Assembly: GCA_003024985.2 (NCBI GenBank)
Contig: PXIH01S0000715.1
DNA length: 21,127 nt
Source: Euperipatoides rowelli
Taxonomy: Eukaryota; Onychophora; Udeonychophora; Euonychophora; Peripatopsidae
Strand: one strand, 5' to 3'
Shown here: positions 1-9,627 of the stretch, one piece after another
Layout: each line of letters begins with the position of its first letter
Numbering within the stretch: the stretch's first letter is position 1
Notes under the pieces: model-generated
What the model was told of the DNA's origin: nothing
Seen by the model: only the letters and a program-made list of their open reading frames with translations
The model's database searches: none
Translations under genes and position numbers: made by a program

Positions 1-947
1 TCTAAATTTGTCGGAGATTTATTTCAATACCTTGAAATTTTACCGATCTTTTTTGTTAAAAAAAAAAGGTGGAAAAAAAATTATTTGAGGTTTATTCGAT
101 TTTAGGGGGGCAAATACATTACAACAAGATATTAAATTTCAAAATAAAATAAGATGTTTTATTTGATACAAATGTAATGTCAAACTAAAATTTATTATAA
201 TAATTAAAAATGTAAAATTTTAATTAATTATTAGTTACAAATCTCTTTCTAGCGTAATGCATGTCTCATGATTAATAGCACTGAAGCTAATTCATAAACA
301 AATGGTAAATATTTTAAGACTATAGCAATTCATCTAATCTTTTATTTTTTAGAAGAGCTAAAATATAATGGAATAGCTCATTTCATTCGGAATTTTATGG
401 GGAAGCCAAATTTATTGACCAAAATAAACATCAAATTTTTTTTTTAATTAATTCATTTCTTCAATGCGGAGATAAAAATAAACCCAATTTGGGCACAAAT
501 AGCCCCACTGTGGTTATTTTTTTTTTTAGATTTGATTTTTAAAATCTGCATTAAATTTCAATTTTAAAAATGTATAAGTTTATTCCTAAATGTTGAAAAA
601 TATATTTATTAGCCCACCTGAAAGTCAAAATTTCAGAATCACCTGACAGATCATCAAAATTTAAAAAAAAAAAAAAAAATGAAAGGGTTACAGTCAGCAT
701 TAAAAAAAAAAAAAGATATTGTACTGTATGTAGTAAAGGTACAGGAACTTATCTTTACATTTCCATGCATTCCTATGGAAATGTAATATTCGATTTGAGT
801 TGCATATTTTAGGCTGATTGAGGCTCTGTTGTATTGATAAACCCCATCCCCTAATTCTCAAAAGTTATCAGCCTAAAAATGTAAATAGGGAAAAAGCTCA
901 TTAAAATTTGAATTTCCAAGTAATCTAAGATTCTCTTATTTTTGCAG
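1..947 (+). other. Intron (3' part) of the plus-strand gene
   Basis: No exon is readable here. The stretch is AT-rich with long A and T runs, including an A run of about 18 near 661-679. It ends in a normal 3' splice acceptor at 931-947 (pyrimidine-rich tract, then TTTGCAG), so it is read as the intron before the exon at 948. Two perfect 12-bp inverted repeats lie shortly before the acceptor: 755-766 with 775-786, and 807-818 with 867-878. Confidence 0.6.
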
Positions 948-1453
948 ATGGCGAGTGTTTAGATGTTACTTTGGAAGAAGTGTCTGAAATTTCTGAATCT
1001 GAAGATCTTATTAAAAACTGTGATGTTCCTTTGAACCAAGTGCCTGAAGTTTCTCACCCAGAAGATCTTAATGAAAACCTTGATGTCCATTCATTCCCCA
1101 CATCAGCTGTTGAAAATATTGAAATGCAATCTAAGGATTCTTGTTCAGGCAGTATGGACTCTAGTGAGGACAATATAAATTTGAATGAAAATACTCCAGA
1201 GGATGAATCTTCGATGCCATCCAGTGAGGAAAACTTACCAAGGCATGCCAATTCACCTGATAGTACCAAAAATGAAAATGCCGTTTTATTGCATTCTTTT
1301 AGAGAACTGAGTAGTCAATTTTCTTCAGATAGATTAGCAACGCTGCGAAAAGAACAAATCGATGATCTCTTTCAATCATTGTCTACAATGACAGCTACTT
1401 GTTTTCAAGCCATGAAGGCCAAATGTGTTTCTCCACCTAGTCAGGAATCATAA
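948..1453 (+). CDS. Last coding exon of an unrecognised acidic, Ser/Glu-rich protein (C-terminus)
   Basis: The exon follows a TTTGCAG acceptor. It is read with the first two bases completing a split codon, giving GECLDVTLEEVSE at the start and PPSQES followed by TAA at the end, 167 whole codons. There is no in-frame stop and codon use is ordinary, so this is a real C-terminal exon rather than a full gene; upstream exons lie outside the window. The first part contains about 20-residue repeats (DVTLEEVSEISESEDL, then DVPLNQVPEVSHPEDL, then a decayed DVHSFPTSAVENIEM). The middle holds a second acidic repeat (SMDSSEDNINLNENTPEDE, then SMPSSEENLPRHANSPDS). The last 50 residues are less acidic and form a likely amphipathic helix (FRELSSQFSSDRLATLRKEQ, then IDDLFQSLSTMTATCFQAMK). 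The acidic part is probably disordered and holds possible CK2-type sites (SSED, SSEE). I do not recognise the family, and no catalytic motif, signal peptide or membrane segment is visible. Confidence 0.8.
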
Positions 1454-2238
1454 CTAAGGAACTAGCAAATCAAACATTAATTTAAAAAAAAAAAAACATT
1501 CAAAAAGAATTGAAATTTTTCTAAAAAATTGTCAATTTTTTTTTGACGTTAACATAAGATCATTTTACAAATTATATTTTAAAATAGAAACAATTTTTAT
1601 AATCATTGGAAAGTAATCTAATTCAAGTTTGAAAGTTGTAGGAAAGTAATTTACTATGGAAAAAAAATACTTGAAGAAAAAAATATTTTTGCTAAGCAAA
1701 TTTTTAATTGTCACTTCTAATGTACAATATTTTATTTTTTTTTTGTCTGTGTTTGTCATTTGTGTTTCCAGGAGTTTTAAGGTTTGAAAAAAATCATGAT
1801 AGTTTTAACTATCAAATTTTCTTGGAAGTAAAGTTTACACTGTATTTTACACTACGCCATGTCAATAATGTTATAGCTCAGTGTAATTCAATGTTTATAG
1901 ACAATATTGTGTGAAATTAATAAGATAAAGTACTTTTAGTCAATAGTTGCCTTCAAATAACCCCCACAAAGTAAATATTTTTATAGTTTATATATTTTTT
2001 ATATCAGGTGGCCTGCAAAGCTGTGCCACGTTTCAAAGGTTGGTATTTTTTGCTCTTCGATTTTTTTTCTGGGGGGGAGGAGATAAATGGGGATTTAGGC
2101 AAGCTGATGAAAATTAAAATAACTTATTGATTTTAATATTTCCATTCAGACACTATAAAATATATTGGATTAACAATGTTTGAACAATGATTTCTAGTGA
2201 CTCCATATACTGTGTATATTTATGTATAAGAAAATAAA
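1454..2238 (+). other. Probable 3' UTR of the plus-strand gene
   Basis: This is AT-rich, non-coding sequence after the TAA stop, with poly-A and poly-T runs. The first canonical AATAAA after the stop is at 2233-2238, which would give a 3' UTR of roughly 800 bases. The small open frame at 1708-1914 looks like chance. The polyadenylation site is inferred only from the hexamer. Confidence 0.35.
2233..2238 (+). promoter_or_regulatory. Candidate polyadenylation signal AATAAA
   Basis: This is the first exact AATAAA downstream of the stop at 1453, followed by a T/G-containing stretch near 2262-2275. In DNA this AT-rich the hexamer recurs by chance, so support is modest. Confidence 0.35.
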
Positions 2239-2730
2239 GCAATAATTTAATGACAACACTAATGTTTACCTGGAATATTTAAAGTTAAAAAAAAAAAAAA
2301 AAAAATACTTCAAGTTCACTAATGCCATTACTTACTGATAAACAGTACTTAAAATATAATACTTTTGTTAAATGGCTTTCTTTAAATACTTCCCAGATCA
2401 CATTAGTTTCATATATATTTTTGTTCATTTTCTTAAAAGGAAACCCATCATTTTGTAAAAAAAATATCTTAGGCTTCTGAGCATTATTAATTCAGAAAAA
2501 AAAAAAAATGTGAATAATGTAACAATTTGTTCAATTCACCATAAATTATCTCTTACTTTTTTGTATATATTTTGTATTTAAATTTATAATTAAAGAAAGT
2601 ATTGATCAATTTGTATTTAAAAAAAAGTCTCATGTTTTTATCATAATTTTAAGTTTTGAAATTTTTTTTCATATTTTGCATATAAAAAAAATATATTCAC
2701 CCAAATTAGGTCAGTATTGCTGCTTTAGTT
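2239..2730. other. AT-rich intergenic spacer, no gene seen
   Basis: The stretch includes an A run of about 20 at 2286-2305 and several shorter A/T runs. No exon-like frame or element boundary was found on either strand. Confidence 0.5.
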
Positions 2731-2800
2731 TAGGAATTCTCAAACTGTGGTACATGAACCACTAGTGGTACATTGTTTCAAATGGTACACAGAGATGTAA
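2731..2800. mobile_element. Solitary hAT-type terminal inverted repeat (partner end not found)
   Basis: The sequence TAGGAATTCTCAAACTGTGG, followed by a palindromic ACCACTAGTGGT at 2758-2769, matches the common style of hAT-superfamily ends (CAGNGGTTCTCAAACTGTGG with subterminal CCACTAGTGG). No inverted copy is visible in the window, so this is a truncated element, or one whose other end has decayed. The family assignment rests on recalled terminal style; no target duplication can be shown. Confidence 0.5.
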
Positions 2801-4787
2801 GAAAGACAAATTCATATACAAATATCCATTGTATTACAAATCAGTAAGTTTCTTTTGCTATAAAATGTGTTCTTTGTAATTGGTTATCAATAAGTCCATT
2901 TCCGCAATAATTAATCATTGTGCGGTTAGTTAAGTTAGTACATTTGCTATTACATTTTAAATTTCTTAATGAACGATATGCTTAAGATTGTATAAGATGA
3001 AAATGGACATTGAATAAAAATAAATAGCTTATTCATTACAACTATGATTTATTGACAAGATTGTTGATTTAAAACTAATGTATCTCTCTTAATGGGGTTA
3101 ACTTTCTTAAATGCTATACAAAGTTTCTTGTTACATAAACTATCGTATTGGATTTTTCTTATTTTAAACCAGCTTGCCCCTTCTCTGAAATCTAGATGTG
3201 CCTGTAGGCTTTAGTGCTTTTTTTAATACTTCTGAACTCACATTTAAAAAAAAAATATTACGACTGCAAATACTTCTAAAATAATCATCTGACCCAAAAA
3301 GAAATTTTTTAAGCAGTTCATTTCAATGTCATAGAGCTAAACAGACCTTCGTGTACCAAATTTTGACCTTCGTGTACCAAATTTTGACAATTCAATTAAC
3401 ATTTTTCTTTTTCTGTGCCTGCATAATTATATTCTCAAATACAGTAATATAATTAGGATGCACATATTTTTTTGTTGATTTTAATATTGATTAGATTTGC
3501 TGCATTTAAATTTCCCAATATTCTGATTTGAGTTTTTTTTCAATCTGTTTTTACATACACTACATTGTCATTATTTTATTAATATAAAATATCAAATTAT
3601 TTTTAATTGTAATATGGCAACACTTTTCCATATTGAGTATTTTCCTTTTAAGACATCTAACATTTTTCCTGCTTATCAAATTGGTTCTATTACAAACAAT
3701 TGTTTGGTCAATAGGGATAGAAAAATTGAACTTATGAATATGAAAGCAAAAAAGTGGTGTATCATTTATTAAATATAATAATAATAATATTGGAACTAAT
3801 CAATAGCCCTACCACACACTGTAAAGTATATTTTTTAACATATCAAATAAGTATATAAAAATTTACAATTTGCTGTCTGTATTCTGTAGGCCTAGATGTG
3901 CATGTAAGGCCAAAACTTAGACAGAAAATCAATCTTTGTGTGCTCCAATCACATCACATGATGTTTCAAACTAACATCTTGGGGAGGGAGGGAGGAGAGA
4001 GAGACAGTTAAATGTTAAAACAGTTTTCCAAATTGAAAATTAATAAGTAAAAAATAATAATTTTAGTAAAAAAAATTATGCTCCTTTTTGAGGCTTATAA
4101 ATATTTTTCTTCAAATTAAGCAACAAAACCACTGAGCAATTCTATGCCAAATTATCTTTCATTTGACATTGAACAATATTATAACTCATACAATGGTCTA
4201 TATATTACAAGAAGCACCACCATACAAAATAATAAAAAATCATTTACCTTTAAAAGTAAAATTGTCTAAAAAATTCACGTCATTATTCTATATTTAAAAA
4301 TAATCATATAAAAGCCGTTTAAGCTATAGTCTTCCAAAGTGGTTTAAATCAATTAAATGCAGCCTTGTTGCATGTGATCAAAGTGGTGTCTATCACATGA
4401 TCTGGATTGAACTTAAACTTTGACCCGTCGGATTAATCAGTAGTTGAGCAGAAAAAGTAATAGCAATTTCTTACATATTTTTCAGTACTTGAGCCCTATT
4501 GGGTTAATTGCCAAATAAAAATTATTTGATTGTTCTGTGTTAATTTTAATAATTTTTTAAAAGTCATGTGCCTAAGTCAAACATAACTGGTAGCTTCGGA
4601 TCTCACGGAACCAGGTCATTTTTTGGAGTGCCTATTTATTTATTTTTTCCAACAATATGGTTTTAATAATTTTAGTTTAAACAAAAAAACATTTTTTTTT
4701 TAAAAAAAAATATTGTAAGAAAGCTCACTTTATATGTGCTGCACAAAATCGGCACATCACTTCACATAGAGCCGGCAAATTGCCTGG
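2801..4787. other. AT-rich intergenic stretch with minor repeats, no gene seen
   Basis: The region holds a 21-bp direct duplication at 3344-3385. A near-repeat of CTAGATGTGC occurs at about 3192 and 3891, and a purine-rich tract (GGGGAGGGAGGGAGGAGAG style) at about 3981-4002. A minimal exon-like pattern near 4249-4266 on the minus strand is too short to accept. No convincing coding sequence was found. Confidence 0.5.
3344..3385. repeat. Two-copy 21-bp tandem duplication
   Basis: Unit 1 is 3344-3364 and unit 2 is 3365-3385. They are identical, each beginning GACCTTCGTGTACC and ending AAATTTT, and a third GAC follows. Perfect identity in a diverged neighbourhood suggests a recent slippage event or an assembly duplication. 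Confidence 0.9.
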
Positions 4788-4795
4788 AAGTGTGG
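4788..4795. repeat. Left 8-bp target-site duplication of the hAT element
   Basis: AAGTGTGG is repeated exactly at 5353-5360, directly outside both inverted repeats. Confidence 0.9.
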
Positions 4796-5352
4796 TAGGG
4801 TTCCCAACTCTAAGAAAGGCCATTCCTGGACAGGGGGGGGGTGTACCCCCCCCCAATTTTTTAAAACATAATTGGTGAGTTTTAGAGCACTGTGTTGTTG
4901 TATTGTAAAATTATTTTGTGGTGTAATAGACTAGACTACCCTATATTCAGCATGAAAAACATTTCAATCTTCGCCACGCTTGCACTATTTACCGTATTTA
5001 GTTTTACGGCAATCTTACTATTGTCTATTGAACGTTGGCTCACTAGTCACTTTACTGCTTCAGTGCTTCTTCTTACTATGAAAATGATGAGAAGCAGTTA
5101 ACTTATTTAATCACATCGTAAGATGAAGTATATTATTAAGAAAAAAGAATGCATAATATGAATACAACAAATAGAAGAATAATCATATAAACAAAGTAAA
5201 AAATAAGGCAAAAAGTCTTGTTAAAATAAGATTTTTTTGTTAATTTTATGATTCCGGGATTAACGTCGTCCCGGACAGGTATAAAATATTTCCGGGGCAA
5301 AGCTCTGAATTCCTGATGAATCCCGGAGAATCCTGGACGGTTGGGAACCCTA
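4796..5352. mobile_element. Non-autonomous hAT-type element, 557 bp, 13-bp perfect TIRs, 8-bp TSD AAGTGTGG
   Basis: The left end TAGGGTTCCCAAC (4796-4808) is the exact reverse complement of the right end (5340-5352). The element is flanked by identical 8-bp duplications AAGTGTGG at 4788-4795 and 5353-5360. An 8-bp target duplication with CAGGG-like ends is the hAT signature; here the usual first C is T at both ends. A G9-TGTA-C9 hairpin lies at 4833-4854. The interior encodes no transposase. A 33-residue minus-strand frame near 4940-5040 contains NSASVAKIEMFF, which loosely resembles the C-terminal dimerisation region of hAT transposases, but that is weak. The plus-strand frame at 4892-5101 is probably a shadow. 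The element is probably mobilised in trans by a full-length relative. Confidence 0.9.
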
Positions 5353-5360
5353 AAGTGTGG
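5353..5360. repeat. Right 8-bp target-site duplication of the hAT element
   Basis: AAGTGTGG is identical to 4788-4795 and abuts the right inverted repeat. Confidence 0.9.
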
Positions 5361-6680
5361 TAGTAAATATTTTTATACAATAGCAGCCCTTATGTGAATA
5401 TAATTTATCAAATTCTTTGAAAAAGAAAATAAATTACTTATGTACAGTATATGGTGAGGGTGGGTCCCATGAACCCGGCACATACTGGCATACAAAATTG
5501 AAATGCTGAGCAGCTGATTTGGTACTGGTGGCTTAGAATAAATTTTAGGAAGCTATTGAGATAACTTGTGCAACACCAATAAACACCTGTCTGGCAAACA
5601 AAATTTATTGCCTCAGGCCCCCAGGAAGCCGTATATCACCAACTAAGAATTAATTCATTTTTTCTTGTTCAATCAAGACCACAGAGATCGGCTCAGGCAG
5701 AACACATTAGAAATACAGTACAATATGGTTAAAATAAAATATTCCTTATCAATAACGGCAGATCATTCTATATAATACATTAATGGGATATTACCATAAT
5801 GTTTAGATGATTAAAAACAACTTTCAATCATATTTTATTTCATCATTTTTACTTATTGAATTTGTTAATTTAAAATTATAATTTTGTAATTTTAATAATG
5901 CAGCTTTTAGCATTTTGTTAACTCTGTTTTTTTCTTTTTATTAACATTGGTGATTATATAATAGCCATAACCAGAAAAACACAATTTTGTTAAGGTATCA
6001 TAATAACTAGCTTAATGTTTTGTTTTAGTCTAATTATTGTTAAATTGCTTACAGTTCTTAAAATAACTTTTACAAATCGTCTAGGTAATAAAATGAAATA
6101 TTACTGAGAATAAACACAAAATAATTACAAAAATTTTAAATATTGTTAAATTATAGAACCTTTTAAAACTACAAATAAGTAAAAATGTAAGTTGAATATA
6201 AACGTACCGATAATAAAAATTATTGTATTTATGTGGAAGATTCATTCCTTGCCCTTAAACACATGTGGTTTCTAGCTTATTAATAGTAACAGTTTATGGT
6301 CCATTTACTTATCTCATTTTTAAATACTGTATGTACAAATGCATACAATGTTCTGTGTGATTAGTGTAATAGTAAATATAAATACAGAATTTAAGCATAG
6401 AAAAGAAATACTATTGATTAATTGGATTTGGCTCTGTATAGTTTGCAAGAAATTGGATTAGTTGGAATTTACTGAGACATACTGTAGGACATCAATTCTT
6501 ATAGTTAGGGATATTGTAGAGTTTAGTTTAATTGTATCTACAAAAAGATCTTGGGATACGAGGTGAAACTGTTAAGCTGGGTCTTTCAGCAGATGCAATT
6601 TAAAAAAAAAAATACATGTGGAAGAAACAAGTCTTATAGAAAATTAAATAGAAAAGTACACATGAGTTGGGCTTAAATTA
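5361..6680. other. Intergenic stretch, no gene accepted
   Basis: The segment at 5440-5700 is less AT-rich than its surroundings but has no long open frame on either strand. It may be an old repeat. The rest is AT-rich spacer with scattered TACTGTA and TACAGTA words. Confidence 0.45.
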
Positions 6681-6758
6681 ATGAATATGACCACCATGGA
6701 TAACCAAGATAAAATTGGTAAACTTATGGGTAGCATCAAGGATGAGCAGGTACAGTAG
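6681..6758 (+). other. Short open frame with strong Kozak context and a donor-like end
   Basis: The frame runs ATG AAT ATG ACC ACC ATG GAT and continues with NQDKIGKLMGSIKDEQ. The third ATG (6696) sits in ACCACCATGG, a near-ideal Kozak context. After the codons GAG CAG the sequence reads GTACAG, a possible splice donor at 6750. Read through instead, the frame stops at 6756-6758. Codon use is less AT-skewed than the flanks, so this could be a small first exon of a plus-strand gene. No downstream plus-strand exon could be identified and the protein is not recognised; a chance frame is equally possible. Confidence 0.2.
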
Positions 6759-7110
6759 AACCTATCGGTTTGGTGATTCAATGGTCTGTATTATCTAAAT
6801 CTGCAGTTTTTATAAATTGTCGTATAAATTTATACATACGGATATACTGTATTTATTTAGTATAAACTGTAATCAAAGATCAATCCTTTAACTGCAATTT
6901 CTTTTTACCCTGTCCTGTACACTATTTTAATTCCCTTTGATGCAATCTTATGTCCTTATAAAAACATGCACTTTGGAACAAATATAATACATTTTAAGAA
7001 AAAAATATTCACTTAAAAAACTACATAAAAATATAACGATTTTTTTTTTCAATTCTCATTTCTCTAATCTGCAAGTCTCCTCAAATATTTGGATTAAAGG
7101 AATTTTACTG
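6753..7110. mobile_element. pogo/Tigger-like miniature inverted-repeat element (358 bp)
   Basis: The left end begins CAGTAGAACCTATCGG, and the reverse complement of the right end begins CAGTAAAATTCCTTTAATCC. Both resemble the CAGTAGAACCTC and ATCCGGA-type ends of pogo/Tigger elements. The subterminal sequences (ATTATCTAAATCTGCAG on the left, CTTGCAGATTAGAG on the right when reverse-complemented) also resemble each other. A TA dinucleotide precedes the left end (6751-6752), as expected; the right flank is TT, so the TA duplication is not intact. No transposase frame is present. Confidence 0.45.
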
Positions 7111-8340
7111 TTTTTTTTTTAGAATGCCTAGGGAAAAAAATATGTACACTTTTATTATACAGTATGTACTTTAATATACTAAATTTCAATTCTAACCATT
7201 TTTGAAATGTCCAGATTCTACCCGAACTTTCATTGAGTTGGCCTATTAGATTTTAGTGGTATCACATAAAAAATGTCTATCTGACCCTTAATTTTTTGTA
7301 AAATCTAATGGGTAAAAATTAATTTTGACAAAGCTAACTTAAAAAATAACATTTTAGAAATTAATTTTAGTACAGTGAGAGTGACACTTTTCACAGAAAA
7401 ACTTTTAAATTTTGTTATTTAAAAAAAATCAAACTGCTTTATTACATAATGATTAACCCATACCACTGTGAATTAAACATACAATAAGAGTGAAGATACT
7501 GTATATCTAACAGATAATAAAAAAAAAATTATTGTGGATGTGAGATCATATATCAAAATCACAGAAATCTCATGCTTTCATACACACAAAAAAAAATGGT
7601 GGCTTTCAAGGCTGTGTAAGCCTGTGGGGAAAAAATTATACAACACACATACTGTAGGTTAACACAGTTTAAATTTTATTGCTTTATAACAACAGAAAAT
7701 AACATTTTAAATTCTATTTTTTTTTTCGTCAAAAAATAAAGTAACCTACTTTATTTACGGTAATATTTTTTTTTCGGTCTGTAATCCTCGAGATTTCCAT
7801 CTCTTCCATTTAGATTAGTTTTGATTCCAGAAAAAAAATTCTTAGTGAAAAATCCCGGTTAGCACCGGAGTAAGACTTCTGGATGTGTGTTCTGGTAAGG
7901 CAAGCAGTAATGGTTGGCCCTCGACCAACTTGCTAGTAATCTCTTATTTAGGCAAGACTGGTTAATAAAATTTTTTTTTTTTTTTTTTAAATTCATAGGT
8001 AAGATACTGTATATGCAGACATTGCTACACATCCATGACAACCAATTGTATCCCACATATAAAAATGGATTTTTTTTTCTCTCCAAAATCTTACATAGCT
8101 TTAAATAATTTTTTTTAATTAAAAAAAAAAAAGCAATTTCTATACCCATCCTTAATGTGGAATCAAAAATTTTTAAACATAGTCATTCTCAATATATCTC
8201 AAATTCTTTTTTTCCATTTAATCGAGTACTTTTCTAATTTCACTATTAAATTGATATTGTAGTGAATAGAATACTCTTTCGATAACTGAACTTGTAATAT
8301 TCATGTTGACAATATTATCAATAGTCCAAGCTTAATATGG
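7111..8340 (-). other. AT-rich region including the probable 3' UTR of the minus-strand gene
   Basis: This lies directly beyond the minus-strand stop at 8341-8343. Possible poly(A) hexamers read on the minus strand are ATTAAA (8217-8222 and 8114-8119) and AATAAA (7750-7755). A less AT-rich patch at 7855-7950 contains hairpins, including GTTGG-loop-CCAAC with outer GCAA/TTGC pairing. The minus-strand frame 7859-8149 spans poly-A-derived lysine runs and is not accepted as a gene. Confidence 0.35.
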
Positions 8341-8405
8341 TCAGACCTTTGACTTAAGTTTATCTTGCAGTAATTGTTCTTCCTTCTTTAATTCCGCTAA
8401 CTCTT
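8341..8405 (-). CDS. Terminal coding exon of an unrecognised coiled-coil protein
   Basis: Read on the minus strand, a T-rich tract ends in TTTGTAG and is followed by 65 bases that stop at TGA (8341-8343). The frame encodes ELAELKKEEQLLQDKLKSKV; leucines at heptad-like spacing with flanking Lys/Glu indicate a coiled coil. The short open frame, the excellent acceptor and the amphipathic content together support a real last exon. Two further AGs follow the first acceptor AG (GTAG, AAG, AG), so the exact exon start is uncertain. Joining the first AG directly to the exon at 14300-14353 gives a stop after two codons, whereas the third AG (exon then 8341-8400) keeps this helix in frame. The protein family is not recognised. 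The gene converges on the plus-strand gene ending at 1453. Confidence 0.65.
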
Positions 8406-9570
8406 CTACAAAAAAAAAAAAATAATACAAACTTAAGAATTTTTTTACAAAACTTACAAATGGTTAACTAAGAAATAAAATTTTGAATATTGTAAATAGT
8501 GAAGTAATTGTATCCCACAAGGTTGGATGAAAGTTAATGGTTTCATATTTTGCAATAAGCTAATGAATAAAAAGTTTATGAAATAACCAAACACATTCAA
8601 CAAACTAAAATGAACTTTAAAGTTTGAAATTAAATATCTTTGATCAGTGATTCAAATTGAATTAAATTTACAATAAATTTCTAGCATATAGCATGCTTGT
8701 ACAAATGATTTTATTGCTCAATGATATTTTCCAGGGTTAGATAAAAAGAAACAATTTTCCTAGAATATACCAGCTGAAATTTTACAATGATATAAACATG
8801 AATGTTCAATTTTGGAACTTGCTTTAACCCACTTTTCATCACGAGCGATAATTTGTCCACCAATAATTTGTTTTAGCATAGAACGCTAATAAGTAGATTG
8901 AAGTCGAAAGCCCTTATTTTCATCGCTATGTAGTACACACTAAACGTTAAACAAAATTATTTAGCATTTTTTTACTCACTAAAAGATTTCTTTCCATCCT
9001 CATTAAACTGCTAAATAACTTTATAATTATGAATTAATTGCAGTTCAATATCAAATTTCCAAATGAAATTAATATTTAGAAGTCCATGATGGTTTTTCTA
9101 ACTTCAGATCTGATTACGTTGATGCAATCATTCTATTGATTGTCGCATGTGAGATTTGTTTATTTTCCATGATATATAACACTCAATTTTCCAAAGTTCC
9201 TCTTTGAAATGTTTAATATCCTCAGCCTAAGTAAGGTTTTTCAAGATGTTGATATAGCATTTCTCTTTCAATTTACTAAATCACACAATTTCATTCTCAG
9301 GATGATTATTGCTTAAAGTTTAAAACAGTACAATTTTTTATTTTATTAGAATAGGTCTACCTAGATAAAAATTGCACTGGTGCATCTCATTAATAAAAAA
9401 AGCAGCCAATAGAACATCATTATATTTTTACAGTGAAACATTTTTGTGTCTGTTTGAACATTGAGACTGTACATAGTCTATATTAATTATTAATTAAAGT
9501 GAACTGTTTAATCAAAACTGGAAATTTGGAAACACTAGTTGTTAAGTGATCTGAATTTAATATAGTGTAC

Positions 9571-9578
9571 TGCATAAT
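9571..9578. repeat. Left target-site duplication (TGCATAAT) of the hAT composite
   Basis: It matches TGTATAAT at 10958-10965 in 7 of 8 positions, each copy abutting an element end. Confidence 0.65.
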
Positions 9579-9627
9579 CAGTGTTGAGTGGGAACGTAAT
9601 CCAAAGGAATGTTCCCACTCAACACTG
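9579..9627. repeat. 49-bp fold-back: 17-bp perfect inverted repeat with 15-base loop
   Basis: CAGTGTTGAGTGGGAAC (9579-9595) is followed by a 15-base spacer and then its exact reverse complement (9611-9627). The left arm is also the terminus of the hAT element, so the element's left tip is present twice, head to head. Confidence 0.95.

Noticed and set aside
1708-1914. 68-codon frame preceded by a TTTCCAG acceptor-like site
   Set aside because: It lies in the 3' UTR beyond a good stop; poly-T gives Phe/Leu runs; no support as an extra exon.
4243-4276. Apparent 18-base minus-strand exon between TTTTTTAG and GTAAAT
   Set aside because: It is too short, the donor is weak, and it lies beyond the stop codon of the minus-strand gene.
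4892-5101. 69-codon plus-strand frame with membrane-like hydrophobicity
   Set aside because: It lies wholly inside the non-coding hAT element and has no known domain; hydrophobicity follows from T-rich codons.
8452-8473. A 10-base microexon (TTAACCATTT on the minus strand) between a fair acceptor and GTAAGT, of the right length class to bridge the two coiled-coil exons
   Set aside because: The leftover T would join AA of the next exon and form TAA, a stop, so it does not rescue the frame.
8760-8879. 39-codon minus-strand frame (begins MLKQIIGGQIIARDEKWVKA)
   Set aside because: It is plausible in composition but has no proper splice donor in phase with the neighbouring exons and no recognised similarity; chance length is possible.
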